Origin: Gemmatimonadota bacterium
GTDB taxonomy: Bacteria > Gemmatimonadota > Gemmatimonadetes > Palauibacterales > Palauibacteraceae
NCBI GenBank assembly: GCA_022820995.1
Contig: JAJEEM010000057.1
Coordinates: forward strand, 106,875 to 170,874
Direction of reading: 5' to 3'
Length of the DNA: 64,000 nucleotides
Shown: in pieces, positions 16,497-25,252 of the stretch
How the letters are laid out: every line of letters begins with the position of its first letter
Numbering within the stretch: position 1 is the first letter of the stretch
Program-made: the position numbers and the translations under genes
Notes under the pieces: generated by a model
Told to the model about the DNA's origin: nothing
Seen by the model: only the letters and a program-made list of their open reading frames with translations
The model's database searches: none

Positions 16497-17645
16497 ATGA
16501 TCCGGGCAGTCATCTTCTGGCTGCACCTCACGGTGGCCGCGGCCGCCGGAGCGGTGATCCTGATGCTCGCGGTGACGGGGGTGGTCCTGTCGCTGGAGGA
16601 GACGGTGACGGGACTCGCGGAGCGGCGGTACGCCGTGGCCGCGCCGGAGGGTGCGGTGCGGCTGTCGCCGGAGGAGATCGCGGGGGTGGCGGGGTTCGCG
16701 GCGACGTCGCTGATCTATCGGTCGGATCCGCGCGCGCCCGTGCGCGTCCACGAGGGTCAGGACCGGTACGTCGGCGTCGATCCGTACACGGGGCGGGTGC
16801 TGGCCACGGGACCGGGCGGACTCGAGCGGTTCTTCGAGAGCGTCCACAACTGGCACCGCTGGTTCAACGTCCCGGGAGGCTCGGTGCGTCGCGCGCGGGC
16901 CGTGACGGGGGCGTTCAACGTGGCCTTCCTCTTTCTGCTGCTCACGGGGCCGATCCTGTGGATCCCGCGGCCGGTCACCCGGCGGTCGCTCGCGAACGCG
17001 ATCCTTCTCCGTCCCCGGGAGAGAGGCGCCCGGCGCGATCTCAACTGGCACCAGGTGGTCGGGATCTGGTCCGTCCTGCCGATGGCCGTGATCGCGGCAA
17101 CGGGAGTCACTTCGTCGTATCCCGCCGTGGGAGACCGGGTCTATCCAATCGTGGGGAACGTCGTTCCCGCCGGGGCATGGCCGGCGGGATCCGCGTCCGA
17201 CGGGGTGGGAGTCGAGGGGATGGCGATCGCGGGGACGGCGTTGGCGGAGGACTCCGCCCGCGCGCCGGACCCCGACCTGGGGGCCGTCCTCGCAACCGCC
17301 GAGGCGTGGACGCCGGAGTGGCGGACGCTGATCCTGAACGTGCCGCGTCCCTCGGACCGTGAGGTCCGCGTGGAGGTGCGGGCGGGCCGCGCGGGCCAGC
17401 CTCACAGGACCGGGGTCCTCACCCTGGACGCCGCCTCCGGCACCGCGCGCGCATGGAAATCATTCGCCGACGACACGCCCGGGCGACGTGCGCAGCAGTT
17501 CCTGCGGTACGCGCACACGGGGGAGTACTGGGGGCTTGCGGGCCAGCTGCTGGCAGGACTCTTCTCGTTGGCGGCCGCGCTGATGGTGTGGACCGGTCTT
17601 TCGCTCGCGGTGCGCCGGCTGCGACGGAGAGTGAGGAGAACATGA
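16497..17645 (+). CDS. PepSY-associated transmembrane protein
   Basis: A 382-residue inner-membrane protein of the PepSY-TM family, with four membrane helices: FWLHLTVAAAAGAVILML at the N-terminus, AFNVAFLFLLLTGPILWI, GIWSVLPMAVIAATGV and the C-terminal FSLAAALMVWTGLSLAV. Two periplasmic PepSY-like domains lie between the helices. The conserved HNWHRWF and LNWHQVVGIW motifs are typical. Members are often tied to iron/siderophore reduction or metal traffic. The stop overlaps the ABC ATPase start by 4 nt, so it is part of a transporter operon here. Confidence 0.85.
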   Translation: MIRAVIFWLHLTVAAAAGAVILMLAVTGVVLSLEETVTGLAERRYAVAAPEGAVRLSPEEIAGVAGFAATSLIYRSDPRAPVRVHEGQDRYVGVDPYTGRVLATGPGGLERFFESVHNWHRWFNVPGGSVRRARAVTGAFNVAFLFLLLTGPILWIPRPVTRRSLANAILLRPRERGARRDLNWHQVVGIWSVLPMAVIAATGVTSSYPAVGDRVYPIVGNVVPAGAWPAGSASDGVGVEGMAIAGTALAEDSARAPDPDLGAVLATAEAWTPEWRTLILNVPRPSDREVRVEVRAGRAGQPHRTGVLTLDAASGTARAWKSFADDTPGRRAQQFLRYAHTGEYWGLAGQLLAGLFSLAAALMVWTGLSLAVRRLRRRVRRT

Positions 17646-18358
17646 TGACCGAGAACGGACCGGCGGAGCTGAGGCTTCGCGCGCTGGATGTCGGATATCG
17701 GCGGGGGCAGCCGGTCGTGGGCGGACTCTCGCTCGACATCGTGCCCGGCGAGGTGCTCGCGGTGGTGGGGCCCAACGGCTCGGGCAAGACGACCCTCTTC
17801 CGCACGCTGCTCGGGGTGCTGGCGCCGGTCGGCGGCGAGGCCGCGGTGTCGGGCGCCGACCCGGCGGACTACCGGCGCCAGCACGGGATCGGCTACCTGG
17901 CGGAAGACACCGTGCTCCCCCCGGGATGGACGTGCGACAGCCTCCTCGCGCTGGCGGCGGCCGCGGCCGGACCCGACGCCGATGTCGAGCGCGCGTGCCG
18001 CCTGGCCGGACTGGACTACGACACCGACGGTCCCGCGGACGCGCTGTCCAAGGGGATGCGGCGCCGGCTGGCGCTCGCCATGGCCCTGATGCGACCGACG
18101 GGACTGCTCTTCCTCGACGAGCCCGAATCGGGACTGGATCCCGGGCAGCGCATCCGCCTCCGCAGGCGGATCGAGGAGATTCGCGGCCGGACCACGATCC
18201 TCGTCGCCAGCCACGACCTCGGCGAACTGGCGATGATGAGCGACCGCGTGCTCCTGATCGACCAGGGGCGCGGGCGCATCGTCGAGCCACCGGAAGGCGG
18301 GTTCACGCGCGAGTTCCTGGAGACGGAGTTCGTCGGGCTGGAAGGGGCGGTGTCATGA
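17642..18358 (+). CDS. ABC transporter ATP-binding protein
   Basis: A 238-residue ATPase. Walker A is GPNGSGKTT, the signature is ALSKGMRRRLALA (LSKGM in place of LSGGQ, as in export-type ATPases of the ABC-2 class), Walker B is LLFLDEPESGLDP and the H-loop is VASHDLGE. ATG at 17642 overlaps the PepSY-TM stop, and its own stop overlaps the permease ATG (ATGA at 18355). It energises the permease encoded next. The substrate is unknown. Confidence 0.9.
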   Translation: MMTENGPAELRLRALDVGYRRGQPVVGGLSLDIVPGEVLAVVGPNGSGKTTLFRTLLGVLAPVGGEAAVSGADPADYRRQHGIGYLAEDTVLPPGWTCDSLLALAAAAAGPDADVERACRLAGLDYDTDGPADALSKGMRRRLALAMALMRPTGLLFLDEPESGLDPGQRIRLRRRIEEIRGRTTILVASHDLGELAMMSDRVLLIDQGRGRIVEPPEGGFTREFLETEFVGLEGAVS

Positions 18359-19209
18359 GCGGTTCCATGGAAATCGTCAAGGCTTCCTTCGGCCACGCGG
18401 TGCGGCGCAAGTGGAAGTTCGCACTGGTGGTGTTGCTGTTGGGCGCCGGGGTCGTCGCCCTCTCTCACGCCTACGACCTGGCGGGAACCTTCGAACGCAT
18501 ACAGGCCGTGAGCGAGCAGATCGAAAGCGAAGGCACCGAGCCGTCCGAGGAGCAGGTTCAGGCCATGGCGCGCGGCGCGGGAATGTTCGCCCTCTTCAGC
18601 CTGGTGAACCTCGCCTTCGGCTTCTGCACGATCCTCTTCGCCTTCCTGATGCCGGGCGGGATTGTCGCGGACGAGCGGCGCAGCGGTGCGATCATGCTGT
18701 GGGCGCAACATCCGATGCCGCTTCGCTCCTTCTATCTGCAGCGATACGCCGGCATACAGGTCGCGACGCTCGCCGCGCTCGCGATCTTCGGGCTGACGGG
18801 CGCGGTCGCTGCCCTGCCTCCCGCGATGGCGTCGGCCACGGTACTCGGAGGAGTGGCGAGTATCTGCCTCACCGGCATGCTCGCCTGCGCGATCAGCTTC
18901 GCCATCAGCGCGCTCGGCATCCGCCGCGCCGCGCTCATCGGGCTGCTGTACTACCTGCTCTCGGGCGCCGTGGCGGGGCTGCTCGAAAATCCCGTCCTGG
19001 AGACTTCGACCGCGGCGGAATCGGTCCGGGCCTTCCTGCCGTTCGTCGCCTTCCCCTCGGGAGTCGTCAACGATCTCGTCGCGGGTTTCGCGTCGGAGGT
19101 TGCCTGGGACTGGGGAGCGACGGGACTGGCCGCCTATCACTTCGTCCTGTGGACCGGCGTCGCCTGGCTCGGGCTCCGCCGGCTCGAGAAGCGGCCCCTC
19201 AAGCTGTGA
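18355..19209 (+). CDS. ABC-2-type transporter permease
   Basis: A 284-residue membrane protein with six predicted helices. The first (FALVVLLLGAGVVALSHAY) is followed by a large external loop of about 55 residues, then a helix pair around LFSLVNLAFGFCTILFAFLM, and further helices at about 130-150, 160-190, 195-210 and 250-270. GIVADERRSGAIMLWAQ is the cytoplasmic coupling segment typical of ABC-2 permeases (DExxSG-type). It is coupled by overlap to the ATPase. The PepSY-TM protein, ATPase and permease form one operon whose role may be metal- or copper-related (a Nos/Cco-like layout), but nothing in the sequence fixes this. Confidence 0.85.
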   Translation: MSGSMEIVKASFGHAVRRKWKFALVVLLLGAGVVALSHAYDLAGTFERIQAVSEQIESEGTEPSEEQVQAMARGAGMFALFSLVNLAFGFCTILFAFLMPGGIVADERRSGAIMLWAQHPMPLRSFYLQRYAGIQVATLAALAIFGLTGAVAALPPAMASATVLGGVASICLTGMLACAISFAISALGIRRAALIGLLYYLLSGAVAGLLENPVLETSTAAESVRAFLPFVAFPSGVVNDLVAGFASEVAWDWGATGLAAYHFVLWTGVAWLGLRRLEKRPLKL

Positions 19210-19329
19210 CGTGAAGTTGTCGCCGTTCGCGGACACTCGTGATTTGTCTCAGTTCGACGACATCGCATGAATGTCGCTGATCGCATACATTTTAGCCGGT
19301 GACCGTGACTCGTAACCGGACGGTAGGCG

Positions 19330-19626
19330 ATGCAGTTCCGCACCTCCCTCGAACTCGGCCTCCTGATCCGCCGGGCCAGGCGTGCGCGAGGCATGACGCA
19401 GGCGGACCTCGCACGGGCGGCCGGCGTGGGCCGGCAGTGGATCGTGGCGATCGAAGCCGGCAAGCCGCGAGCCGAACTCGGCAAGGCGTTTCAGACGCTC
19501 GCGGCGCTCGGCCTGTCGCTGTCGATCCACGGCGAGGGTATCCCGGAGCCCCCGAGTTCCCGAGTCCGGATCGCCGTCCCCGACATCGAAGCGGTCGTTG
19601 GAGCCCATCAGGACCCGGAGTCGTGA
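19330..19626 (+). CDS. hipB: HipB-like Xre-family antitoxin
   Basis: A 98-residue protein with a clear HTH_3 domain (RRARRARGMTQADLARAAGV, then RQWIVAIEAGKPRAE). It ends in a short tail that overlaps the hipA start. HipB proteins bind HipA and repress the operon. A 7-bp direct repeat ATCGCAT occurs at 19262-19268 and 19280-19286 in the leader, one helical turn and a half apart, and may be part of the operator. Confidence 0.88.
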   Translation: MQFRTSLELGLLIRRARRARGMTQADLARAAGVGRQWIVAIEAGKPRAELGKAFQTLAALGLSLSIHGEGIPEPPSSRVRIAVPDIEAVVGAHQDPES

Positions 19627-20903
19627 CCGAACGCCTCATCGCTGCAGCGAACGGGGAGGTCATGGGATACCTGACGCGCCACAGGCACGGGCGACTCACC
19701 TTCTCGTACGATGAAGCGTGGCGCCGAGCGTCAGGCGCGTACCCACTCTCGCTCTCGATGCCTCTCGCCGGCGCCGAGTACGGGCACGACGGCATCGAAC
19801 CGTGGCTGTGGGGACTCCTTCCGGACAACGAGAACGTTCTCGCGCAATGGGCGAGACGCTTCCAGGTCTCCGCGCGCAGCGCGTTCTCCCTGTTGCGGGC
19901 GACGGGCGAGGATTGTCCGGGCGGAGTCCAGTTTGCGCCCCCCGACCGCGTCGAGCGCCTGCTCGGCGGGCAAGATCCGGAGGTCGACTGGCTGACGGAG
20001 GAGCAGGTCGGCGCTCGCCTGCGCGCGCTGAACGAGGACGGGAGCGCCTGGCGTCTACCCGGGGACGCCGGCCGGTTCAGCCTTGCAGGCGCGCAGGCCA
20101 AGACGGCTCTGTACTTCGCCGACCACCGATGGGGAGTGCCTCGAGGCCGGACGCCCACGACGCACATACTGAAACCTCCGATTCCCGGCTTTCCCGGACA
20201 CTGCGAAAACGAGCATCTCTGCCTGACGCTCGCCCGTGCGCTCGGAGTCGCGGCGGCTCGCTCGCGGGTCCGCCGGTTCGGCGAACAGACGGCGCTCGTC
20301 GTGGAACGGTACGACCGCGTTGGAACTGCCGATGGCCTGGTGCGAGTCCACCAGGAAGATCTCTGCCAGGCCCTGGGTCTGCCGCCGACGGCGAAGTACG
20401 AGAGCGACGGCGGTCCCGGGTACGGTCGCATGGCCGAGGTGATCCGGACGCACTCCAGCCGCCCCGGACACGACCTCCGAACGTTCGCCCGCGCGATCGC
20501 GCTGAACTGGGTCATCGGCGGGACCGACGCGCATGCGAAGAACTTCTCCCTGCTGATCGGCGGCGGCGGACGAGCGTCTCTCGCCCCTCTGTACGATGTG
20601 GCCAGCCTGCTGCCCTATCCCGGCCATTATGAGCCGAGGCTCAAGCTGGCGACGAAGATCGGCGGTGAAGCCCGCCTCGGATACATCCGGACGAGGCACT
20701 GGACACGTTTCGCCAAGGACGTGGGGCTCCCCGCCGTGGAGGTGCACTCACTGTGCGAAGCCGTTGCCGTCAACGTGGCCGAGCGGTTGCATGGAATCGT
20801 CGCGGCCACCCGCGCCGAAGGTCTCGACGACGCGATCCTTGATCGGCTGGAAGAGAGGATCGGCGCGCGCGCCATGGCGTGCCAGGCGACCCTTCGGGCC
20901 TGA
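19623..20903 (+). CDS. hipA: HipA-like serine/threonine kinase toxin
   Basis: A 426-residue kinase toxin. The N-terminal couple_hipA domain runs through PLAGAEYGHDG to LPDNENVLAQWA. The kinase core has FSLAGAQAKTAL (P-loop-like), THILKPP (ATP-binding Lys), VVERYDR, QEDLCQALG, the catalytic NWVIGGTDAHAKNFS and the metal-binding LAPLYDVAS. GTG at 19623 overlaps the hipB stop (GTGA). The family phosphorylates aminoacyl-tRNA synthetases (GltX in E. coli) and so promotes persistence. All catalytic residues appear intact. Confidence 0.93.
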   Translation: MTERLIAAANGEVMGYLTRHRHGRLTFSYDEAWRRASGAYPLSLSMPLAGAEYGHDGIEPWLWGLLPDNENVLAQWARRFQVSARSAFSLLRATGEDCPGGVQFAPPDRVERLLGGQDPEVDWLTEEQVGARLRALNEDGSAWRLPGDAGRFSLAGAQAKTALYFADHRWGVPRGRTPTTHILKPPIPGFPGHCENEHLCLTLARALGVAAARSRVRRFGEQTALVVERYDRVGTADGLVRVHQEDLCQALGLPPTAKYESDGGPGYGRMAEVIRTHSSRPGHDLRTFARAIALNWVIGGTDAHAKNFSLLIGGGGRASLAPLYDVASLLPYPGHYEPRLKLATKIGGEARLGYIRTRHWTRFAKDVGLPAVEVHSLCEAVAVNVAERLHGIVAATRAEGLDDAILDRLEERIGARAMACQATLRA

Positions 20904-20909
20904 CCGAGG

Positions 20910-21698
20910 TCAGCCGGAGGGCGGCGTGTATCTCCCGTCGATGGCGGTCCAGCCGCCGTCGGCGAACAGGACGGTGCCGGTCACGTAGCTGGCGGCGTCC
21001 GAGGCGAGGAAGACGGTCGGGCCGGCCATCTCCGCGGCGCTGCCCCAGCGGTTGAGGATGTTGCGCGCGGCGTAGGCGCCGTACCAGCCGGGGTTATCCT
21101 TGATCGGCGCCGTGAGCGGCGTGTCGATGACGCCCGGCGCGACCGCGTTCACCCGCACCCCGCTGGGCCCGAGTTCGGCGGCGGCGGTGCGCACCATCTG
21201 CACGATCCCCGCCTTGGTGGCGGCGTACATGCTCTGCCCGGGTTCGACCACGACCGACCGGATCGAGCTGAAGAGGATGATGGAACCCGATCCCTGCGCG
21301 GTCATGATCCGGCCCGCGGCCTGGATGACGTGCGCGCCGCCCTTGAGGTTGAGACCCAGCACGCGGTCGATCTCCTCGTCGGTGTAGTCGAGGAGCGGCT
21401 TGCGCACGTTCACCCCGGGGGTGCAGGCCACGACGTCGAGGGACCCGCGGGCCGTCGTGATGGCCTCGAACGCGGCGGTGACGGCAGGGCCGTCCAGAAT
21501 GTCCAGGCGGGCGGAGTCGGCCTCGCCCCCCGCCTCCCGGATGGCCGCTGCCGTGCGGGCGGCGGCGTCCGCGTCGATGTCGAGGCAGGACACGTACGCT
21601 CCCGCCTCCGCACATCCGGTCGCGACGGCTTCGCCGATGCCGGAACCGCCTCCGACAACCGCGGCGGTGCGTCCGTCCAGGCTGAACATCGTGGTCAT
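20910..21698 (-). CDS. SDR-family NAD(P)-dependent oxidoreductase
   Basis: A 262-residue classical short-chain dehydrogenase. The cofactor motif is VVGGGSGIGEA (GGGSGIG instead of TGxxxGIG), followed by NLKGGAHVIQ, the catalytic Ser in SSIRSVVV, YAATKAGIV (YxxxK) and VAPGVIDTPLT. The end YVTGTVLFADGGWTAIDG is typical of 3-oxoacyl-/sugar-type SDRs. ATG at 21698 is chosen because the upstream in-frame extension lacks homology and overlaps the promoter of the divergent M20 gene. An Asp after the second strand (CLDIDADA) favours NAD+ over NADP+. The substrate is unknown. Confidence 0.88.
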   Translation of the reverse strand: MTTMFSLDGRTAAVVGGGSGIGEAVATGCAEAGAYVSCLDIDADAAARTAAAIREAGGEADSARLDILDGPAVTAAFEAITTARGSLDVVACTPGVNVRKPLLDYTDEEIDRVLGLNLKGGAHVIQAAGRIMTAQGSGSIILFSSIRSVVVEPGQSMYAATKAGIVQMVRTAAAELGPSGVRVNAVAPGVIDTPLTAPIKDNPGWYGAYAARNILNRWGSAAEMAGPTVFLASDAASYVTGTVLFADGGWTAIDGRYTPPSG

Positions 21699-21799
21699 GG
21701 GGATTCTCTGGCAGGGTTTCGTGTGGTGTAGGGCGCGACACAATGTAGGGACCGCACTCGCCGGGCAACCGGCCGCGTATCCCCCAGTCCGGAGATCGC

Positions 21800-23098
21800 A
21801 TGCACGACGCAAGCCCGCCGACCGGTACTCGCCGGGAGGACCGCGTCCTCGCCGAGGTGGAAGCCGCGCGCGACGAGATCGTGGCCTTCACGGCGGAGAT
21901 GATCCGGATCCCCACGGTGAATCCCCCCGGGGAGCACTACCGGGACTGCGCCGAACTCATCGGGCGGCAGTTGGAGGCGACGGGCCTGGCGGTCGAATTC
22001 GTGGAGGCGGAGGGGCGCCCCGAGCATACCACCGAATATCCGCGGGTGAATATGGTGGGACGGGGGGCGGCGCTTCCGGGAGGCCCGCGGCTCCACCTGA
22101 ACGGCCACTTCGACGTGGTTCCCCCGGGGGATGGGTGGACGGTCGACCCGTTCGCGGGCGCGGTGCGCGAAGGCCGCATCTACGGGAGGGGCGCGTCGGA
22201 CATGAAGTCCGGGATCGCGGCCGCGGTCTTCGCGCTCGAGGCGCTGCGGCGGGCCGGCGTCGAACTCGCCGGAGCCGTGGACATCAGCGCGACGGTCGAC
22301 GAGGAGAGCGGCGGCTTCGCGGGGGTCGCCCACCTGTGCGAGGCCGGGATCATCTCGAGCGACGACACGAGGTACGCCATCATCCCCGAGCCGTTCGGGC
22401 CCGCCCGCGTGTGCCTGGGACACCGGGGCGTCTACTGGTTCGACGTCATCGCGCACGGCCACGCGGCGCACGGCAGCATGAGCCACCTCGGCCGCAGCGC
22501 CATCGAGGACATGGGCGCCCTCCTGGAAGCCTTCCGAACGCGACTCGCGCCGGAACTCGCGACGCGGCTTTCCGCGCTGCCCGTCGTGCCGGAACCCTCA
22601 CGGCGTCCCTCGCTGAACGTCAACGCGGTCAGCGGGGGCCAGGCCGGCGGGGGGGCGACCCAATCGCCCTGCGTGGCCGACCGCTGCACGGCGACCTTCG
22701 ACCGCCGCTTCATCCCCGAGGAATCCATCGACGAGGTCCGCGCCGAAATCGCGCGCCTGGTCGCGTCGGTGGAGGGCGACGACCCGGGACGCCGTTTCAC
22801 GATCGAGGAGCGCATGGTCGTGCACCCGACCTCCGCGCCGCCCGGCTCACCGCTCGTGGCCGCACTGTCCCGTGCCGTGGAAACGATCGTCGGCCGCCCC
22901 GCGGAGCTCGTGGCGAGCCCCGGCACCTACGACCAGAAGCACTTCGCCCGGATCGGCGGCATCGAGCACTGCGTCGCTTACGGTCCCGGACCCCTCGAGG
23001 AGGCGCACCAGCCGGACGAGTCCTGCGCGGTGGACGACCTCGTGGCGTGCACGCAGGTGCTCGCGCTCGCGGCGCTCGAACTGGTGGGCCCGGCGTAG
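21800..23098 (+). CDS. M20 family metallopeptidase (ArgE/DapE type)
   Basis: A 432-residue di-zinc amidohydrolase/peptidase. Metal and catalytic motifs are complete: LNGHFDVVPPGDGW (His, Asp), YGRGASDMKSG (bridging Asp), TVDEESGGFAG (catalytic Glu-Glu), IIPEPFGPAR (metal Glu) and EAHQPDESC (last His). A dimerisation domain lies between about residues 205 and 320. It would deacylate N-acyl amino acids or cleave peptides. It is divergent from the SDR gene with about 100 bp between them, which may hold both promoters. Confidence 0.9.
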   Translation: MHDASPPTGTRREDRVLAEVEAARDEIVAFTAEMIRIPTVNPPGEHYRDCAELIGRQLEATGLAVEFVEAEGRPEHTTEYPRVNMVGRGAALPGGPRLHLNGHFDVVPPGDGWTVDPFAGAVREGRIYGRGASDMKSGIAAAVFALEALRRAGVELAGAVDISATVDEESGGFAGVAHLCEAGIISSDDTRYAIIPEPFGPARVCLGHRGVYWFDVIAHGHAAHGSMSHLGRSAIEDMGALLEAFRTRLAPELATRLSALPVVPEPSRRPSLNVNAVSGGQAGGGATQSPCVADRCTATFDRRFIPEESIDEVRAEIARLVASVEGDDPGRRFTIEERMVVHPTSAPPGSPLVAALSRAVETIVGRPAELVASPGTYDQKHFARIGGIEHCVAYGPGPLEEAHQPDESCAVDDLVACTQVLALAALELVGPA

Positions 23099-23099
23099 C

Positions 23100-23522
23100 C
23101 TACGCGTTCTGTTCGATCCAATCGGTGGGAGTGGAGGCCCCGGCCCGCTTGATCAACTCGCCATCCCACGACACGACCTCGGCTTCCAGCCATTTGGCGA
23201 GGGCGGCGTAGAGGGCGTCGCCGGAGCGCAGAAAGCCCCGGGTGCCGACCTGGAGGGCCTGTCGGAGCATCGCCCGGTTCAGCGAATACACCGTGACCAG
23301 CGGGGATCCCAGCATTTGATCGGCCAGGCCCCGGCCGCGCTCGGCGTCGCGCAGCCTTCGCGCCAGCGCGCAGGCGATCTCCAGCTTCGCCAGCTCGGGG
23401 AGAGAAATCGGGAGTTCTCGCTCCACTACCAGTGAGAGAAACGCTCGGCTTGACTCGGACAACGCATCGGTTGCGTCCGCCGCCGAGACCCACACGCTGG
23501 CGTCAATGACCAGCGTTATCAC
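23100..23522 (-). CDS. vapC: VapC-type PIN toxin
   Basis: A 140-residue PIN-domain ribonuclease: VIDASVWVSAADATD (Asp), LAKLEIACALARRL (Glu), FLRSGDALYAALAK (Asp) and VVSWDGELIKRAG (Asp). It overlaps the antitoxin gene by 4 nt. The motif order and length fit VapC. The target RNA cannot be predicted. Confidence 0.88.
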   Translation of the reverse strand: MITLVIDASVWVSAADATDALSESSRAFLSLVVERELPISLPELAKLEIACALARRLRDAERGRGLADQMLGSPLVTVYSLNRAMLRQALQVGTRGFLRSGDALYAALAKWLEAEVVSWDGELIKRAGASTPTDWIEQNA

Positions 23523-23785
23523 TCGCCTCCCAATCGGTTCCGGTCGGCGGCCAACTCCTCCCTCGCCGAACGGCCGCGGGGAGCATGCCCGACCGCTTCA
23601 TCGGCCGCATCGAGCCAGGAGCGCAGCCACGCTTTTGGGGCCTCCGGGGTTTCCGGACCCTCTTCCTCGCTCAGCCAGCGCCGATAGAGCTGCGTCGTCA
23701 CTTCGCGGATCGTAAGGCCTCGCAGGGCCGTCTCCGACTTGACCTGCCGGTACAGATCATCCGGGATATCGATGGTCGCCTTCAT
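23519..23785 (-). CDS. vapB: VapB-type RHH antitoxin
   Basis: An 88-residue protein starting MKATIDIPDDLYRQVKSETA, a ribbon-helix-helix N-terminus, with a proline- and glutamate-rich middle and a C-terminal toxin-binding tail (GRSAREELAADRNRLGGE). It is the first gene of the pair. Upstream (23786-23820) is an AT-rich promoter-like stretch containing GTATTACCGTATAC. Confidence 0.85.
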   Translation of the reverse strand: MKATIDIPDDLYRQVKSETALRGLTIREVTTQLYRRWLSEEEGPETPEAPKAWLRSWLDAADEAVGHAPRGRSAREELAADRNRLGGE

Positions 23786-23950
23786 AGCACCATGATAGCT
23801 GTATTACCGTATACCCGTCAACGTGCCTGTCTCGATGGCTAGCTGTAGAGGCCAGGGACGTTGTCCACCGGATCAACGAGTAACCGACTCCCCCAGCGGC
23901 CACGGCCACCTCCGCCTGCCCGGGCCACGACGGGAAGATCTCGAGCAATC

Positions 23951-23970
23951 ATGGGCGTCTCGCCGCCCAT
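23951..23970. repeat. 7-bp inverted repeat ATGGGCG / CGCCCAT
   Basis: ATGGGCG (23951-23957) and CGCCCAT (23964-23970) with a 6-nt loop. It directly precedes a longer AT-rich inverted repeat. It could be a terminator-like stem for either flanking unit. Confidence 0.45.
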
Positions 23971-23977
23971 GCATCGG

Positions 23978-24016
23978 CTTAAGCCAATTGAAAATGCGAT
24001 GTTGAATTGGCTTAAG
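23978..24016. repeat. 12-bp perfect inverted repeat CTTAAGCCAATT / AATTGGCTTAAG
   Basis: Arms at 23978-23989 and 24005-24016 around a 15-nt loop. The AT-rich arms contrast with the surrounding DNA. Perfect 12-bp arms of this composition are unlikely by chance in a 70% G+C genome. It could be a recombination or insertion scar, a small MITE-like element, or an operator. Confidence 0.55.
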
Positions 24017-24262
24017 GCTTTGTACGGGGTTTCAGGCACCCACCACGGGCACAGAGTTCGGATCCCGCTCGGACGGTTTCTACAGACTGACGCCCGCGGG
24101 GAGAGCGGTGCCGGTGAGACGGATTGACGCCCGTTGACAAGCCGGACGAGGTGGTGACGCGGGAGATGGGGCGGCTGGGCGAAGACGCACGGCCATCGGA
24201 CGGCTCACGCCCCTGCAACGACTCGTCGGGCCAAGGGTCACCAACGTCCTCGGCATCTACAA

Positions 24263-25252
24263 CTAGCCGGTCACGAAAATCGAGAGAATGGACGCGGGGA
24301 GCAGCGCCATCGAGTAGAGCACGTACACCCCGACCGACTTCGCCACCGACAGGATCCACCCGTTCTCGTAGTAGCGGCGGACGGCAATCACGAAATAGGG
24401 GTACTGAATCAGCAGGAACCCCGCACGGGCCCAACTTCCCGCACCCCCTTCGGGGAACAGGAGCGCGATCGCGTAGATGAGGAATGTGAAAGTCTGGACA
24501 TGGATGGCGAAGACCAGGTGCTCTACGTAGAAGCGTTTCTTCCGAAGATTGAAGACGGCGAGGATCAACCCGAGGAACGGAAGCAAACAGAACATCGCGA
24601 TCGGCATGTTCGCGAGGAGGCGCCGGGGGATGACTGAGGGATCGTGAGCGATGTCGATTCCCGAGAGCAGGAAGAATCTCCCGATCCAGTTCGTCTCCGC
24701 CGCGCCGCCTGACTGGGCCACGGCAAGAAGGGCCCGCCTTCCGAGACTGTCTTCCGGCCGACGGAGAATGTCGTCGGCCTTCCGCCGTTGCTCGGGCGGC
24801 AGTACCGCCCTGAAGTCGGCGAGGCGCTCTTCCGTCGAGAGTTGGGCCAGGGAGTCGGAGGGTTGCGTGACGACGTTTACCCGGATCTCGTCTGCCGCGT
24901 CCGCCAGATCTTCATCAGCCATGCCCCGCACGAACGCTTCGCCGAGGTTCCCGAACAGCGACAGCACGAGGAAGAAGAGGAAGCTCGCGAAGATGTAGAG
25001 CCTGACGGGAGACACGAAGCTGACCCGGCGGTTGCGGGAGAACTCCCGGGTGAGGCTTCCGGGCTTGAAGAAGAGAAGTCTCAGCGTTCGAAAGAGCCTG
25101 GAGTCCAGTTCGAACATCTCGCGCAGAAACTCCAGGACCACGGAGCCGAGCGAACGGGCGTAGTGCCGGTCGCTCTGCCCGCACTGAGGGCAGAAGCTCT
25201 CCGGCCGCTCGTGCCCGCAGTTCGCGCACGCCCGCTCCGCGGCGGTCATCAT
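24263..25252 (-). CDS. DUF3667 family membrane protein with N-terminal zinc ribbon
   Basis: A 329-residue protein. The N-terminus has a zinc-ribbon pair, CANCGH and CPQCGQ, then a conserved amphipathic region (SLGSVVLEFLREMFELDSRL, TLRLLFFKPGSLTREFS) typical of DUF3667. Five hydrophobic helices follow (LYIFASFLFFLVLSLFGN, MFCLLPFLGLILAVF, LVFAIHVQTFTFLIYAIALL, the GFLLIQYPYFVIAV region and SVGVYVLYSMALLPASIL). ATG at 25252 overlaps the stop of the reductive-dehalogenase-like gene (ATGA). Its function is unknown. Its place as last gene of the taurine operon may point to a membrane partner of that pathway. Confidence 0.8.
   Translation of the reverse strand: MMTAAERACANCGHERPESFCPQCGQSDRHYARSLGSVVLEFLREMFELDSRLFRTLRLLFFKPGSLTREFSRNRRVSFVSPVRLYIFASFLFFLVLSLFGNLGEAFVRGMADEDLADAADEIRVNVVTQPSDSLAQLSTEERLADFRAVLPPEQRRKADDILRRPEDSLGRRALLAVAQSGGAAETNWIGRFFLLSGIDIAHDPSVIPRRLLANMPIAMFCLLPFLGLILAVFNLRKKRFYVEHLVFAIHVQTFTFLIYAIALLFPEGGAGSWARAGFLLIQYPYFVIAVRRYYENGWILSVAKSVGVYVLYSMALLPASILSIFVTG

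Larger units (their letters stand above)
23786..24262. other. Gene-free stretch with two adjacent inverted repeats and possible gene debris
   Basis: No intact gene is seen. The left end carries the vapBC promoter. Two hairpin-forming elements follow (listed separately). To their right the plus strand contains short protein-like fragments in different frames, such as SDGFYRLTPAGRAVPVR (24084-24120 region; it resembles the wing of a winged-helix regulator) and AIGRLTPLQRLVGPRVTNVL just before 24260. These may be remnants of a decayed gene, but frames and starts are broken and I cannot name it. Confidence 0.4.
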
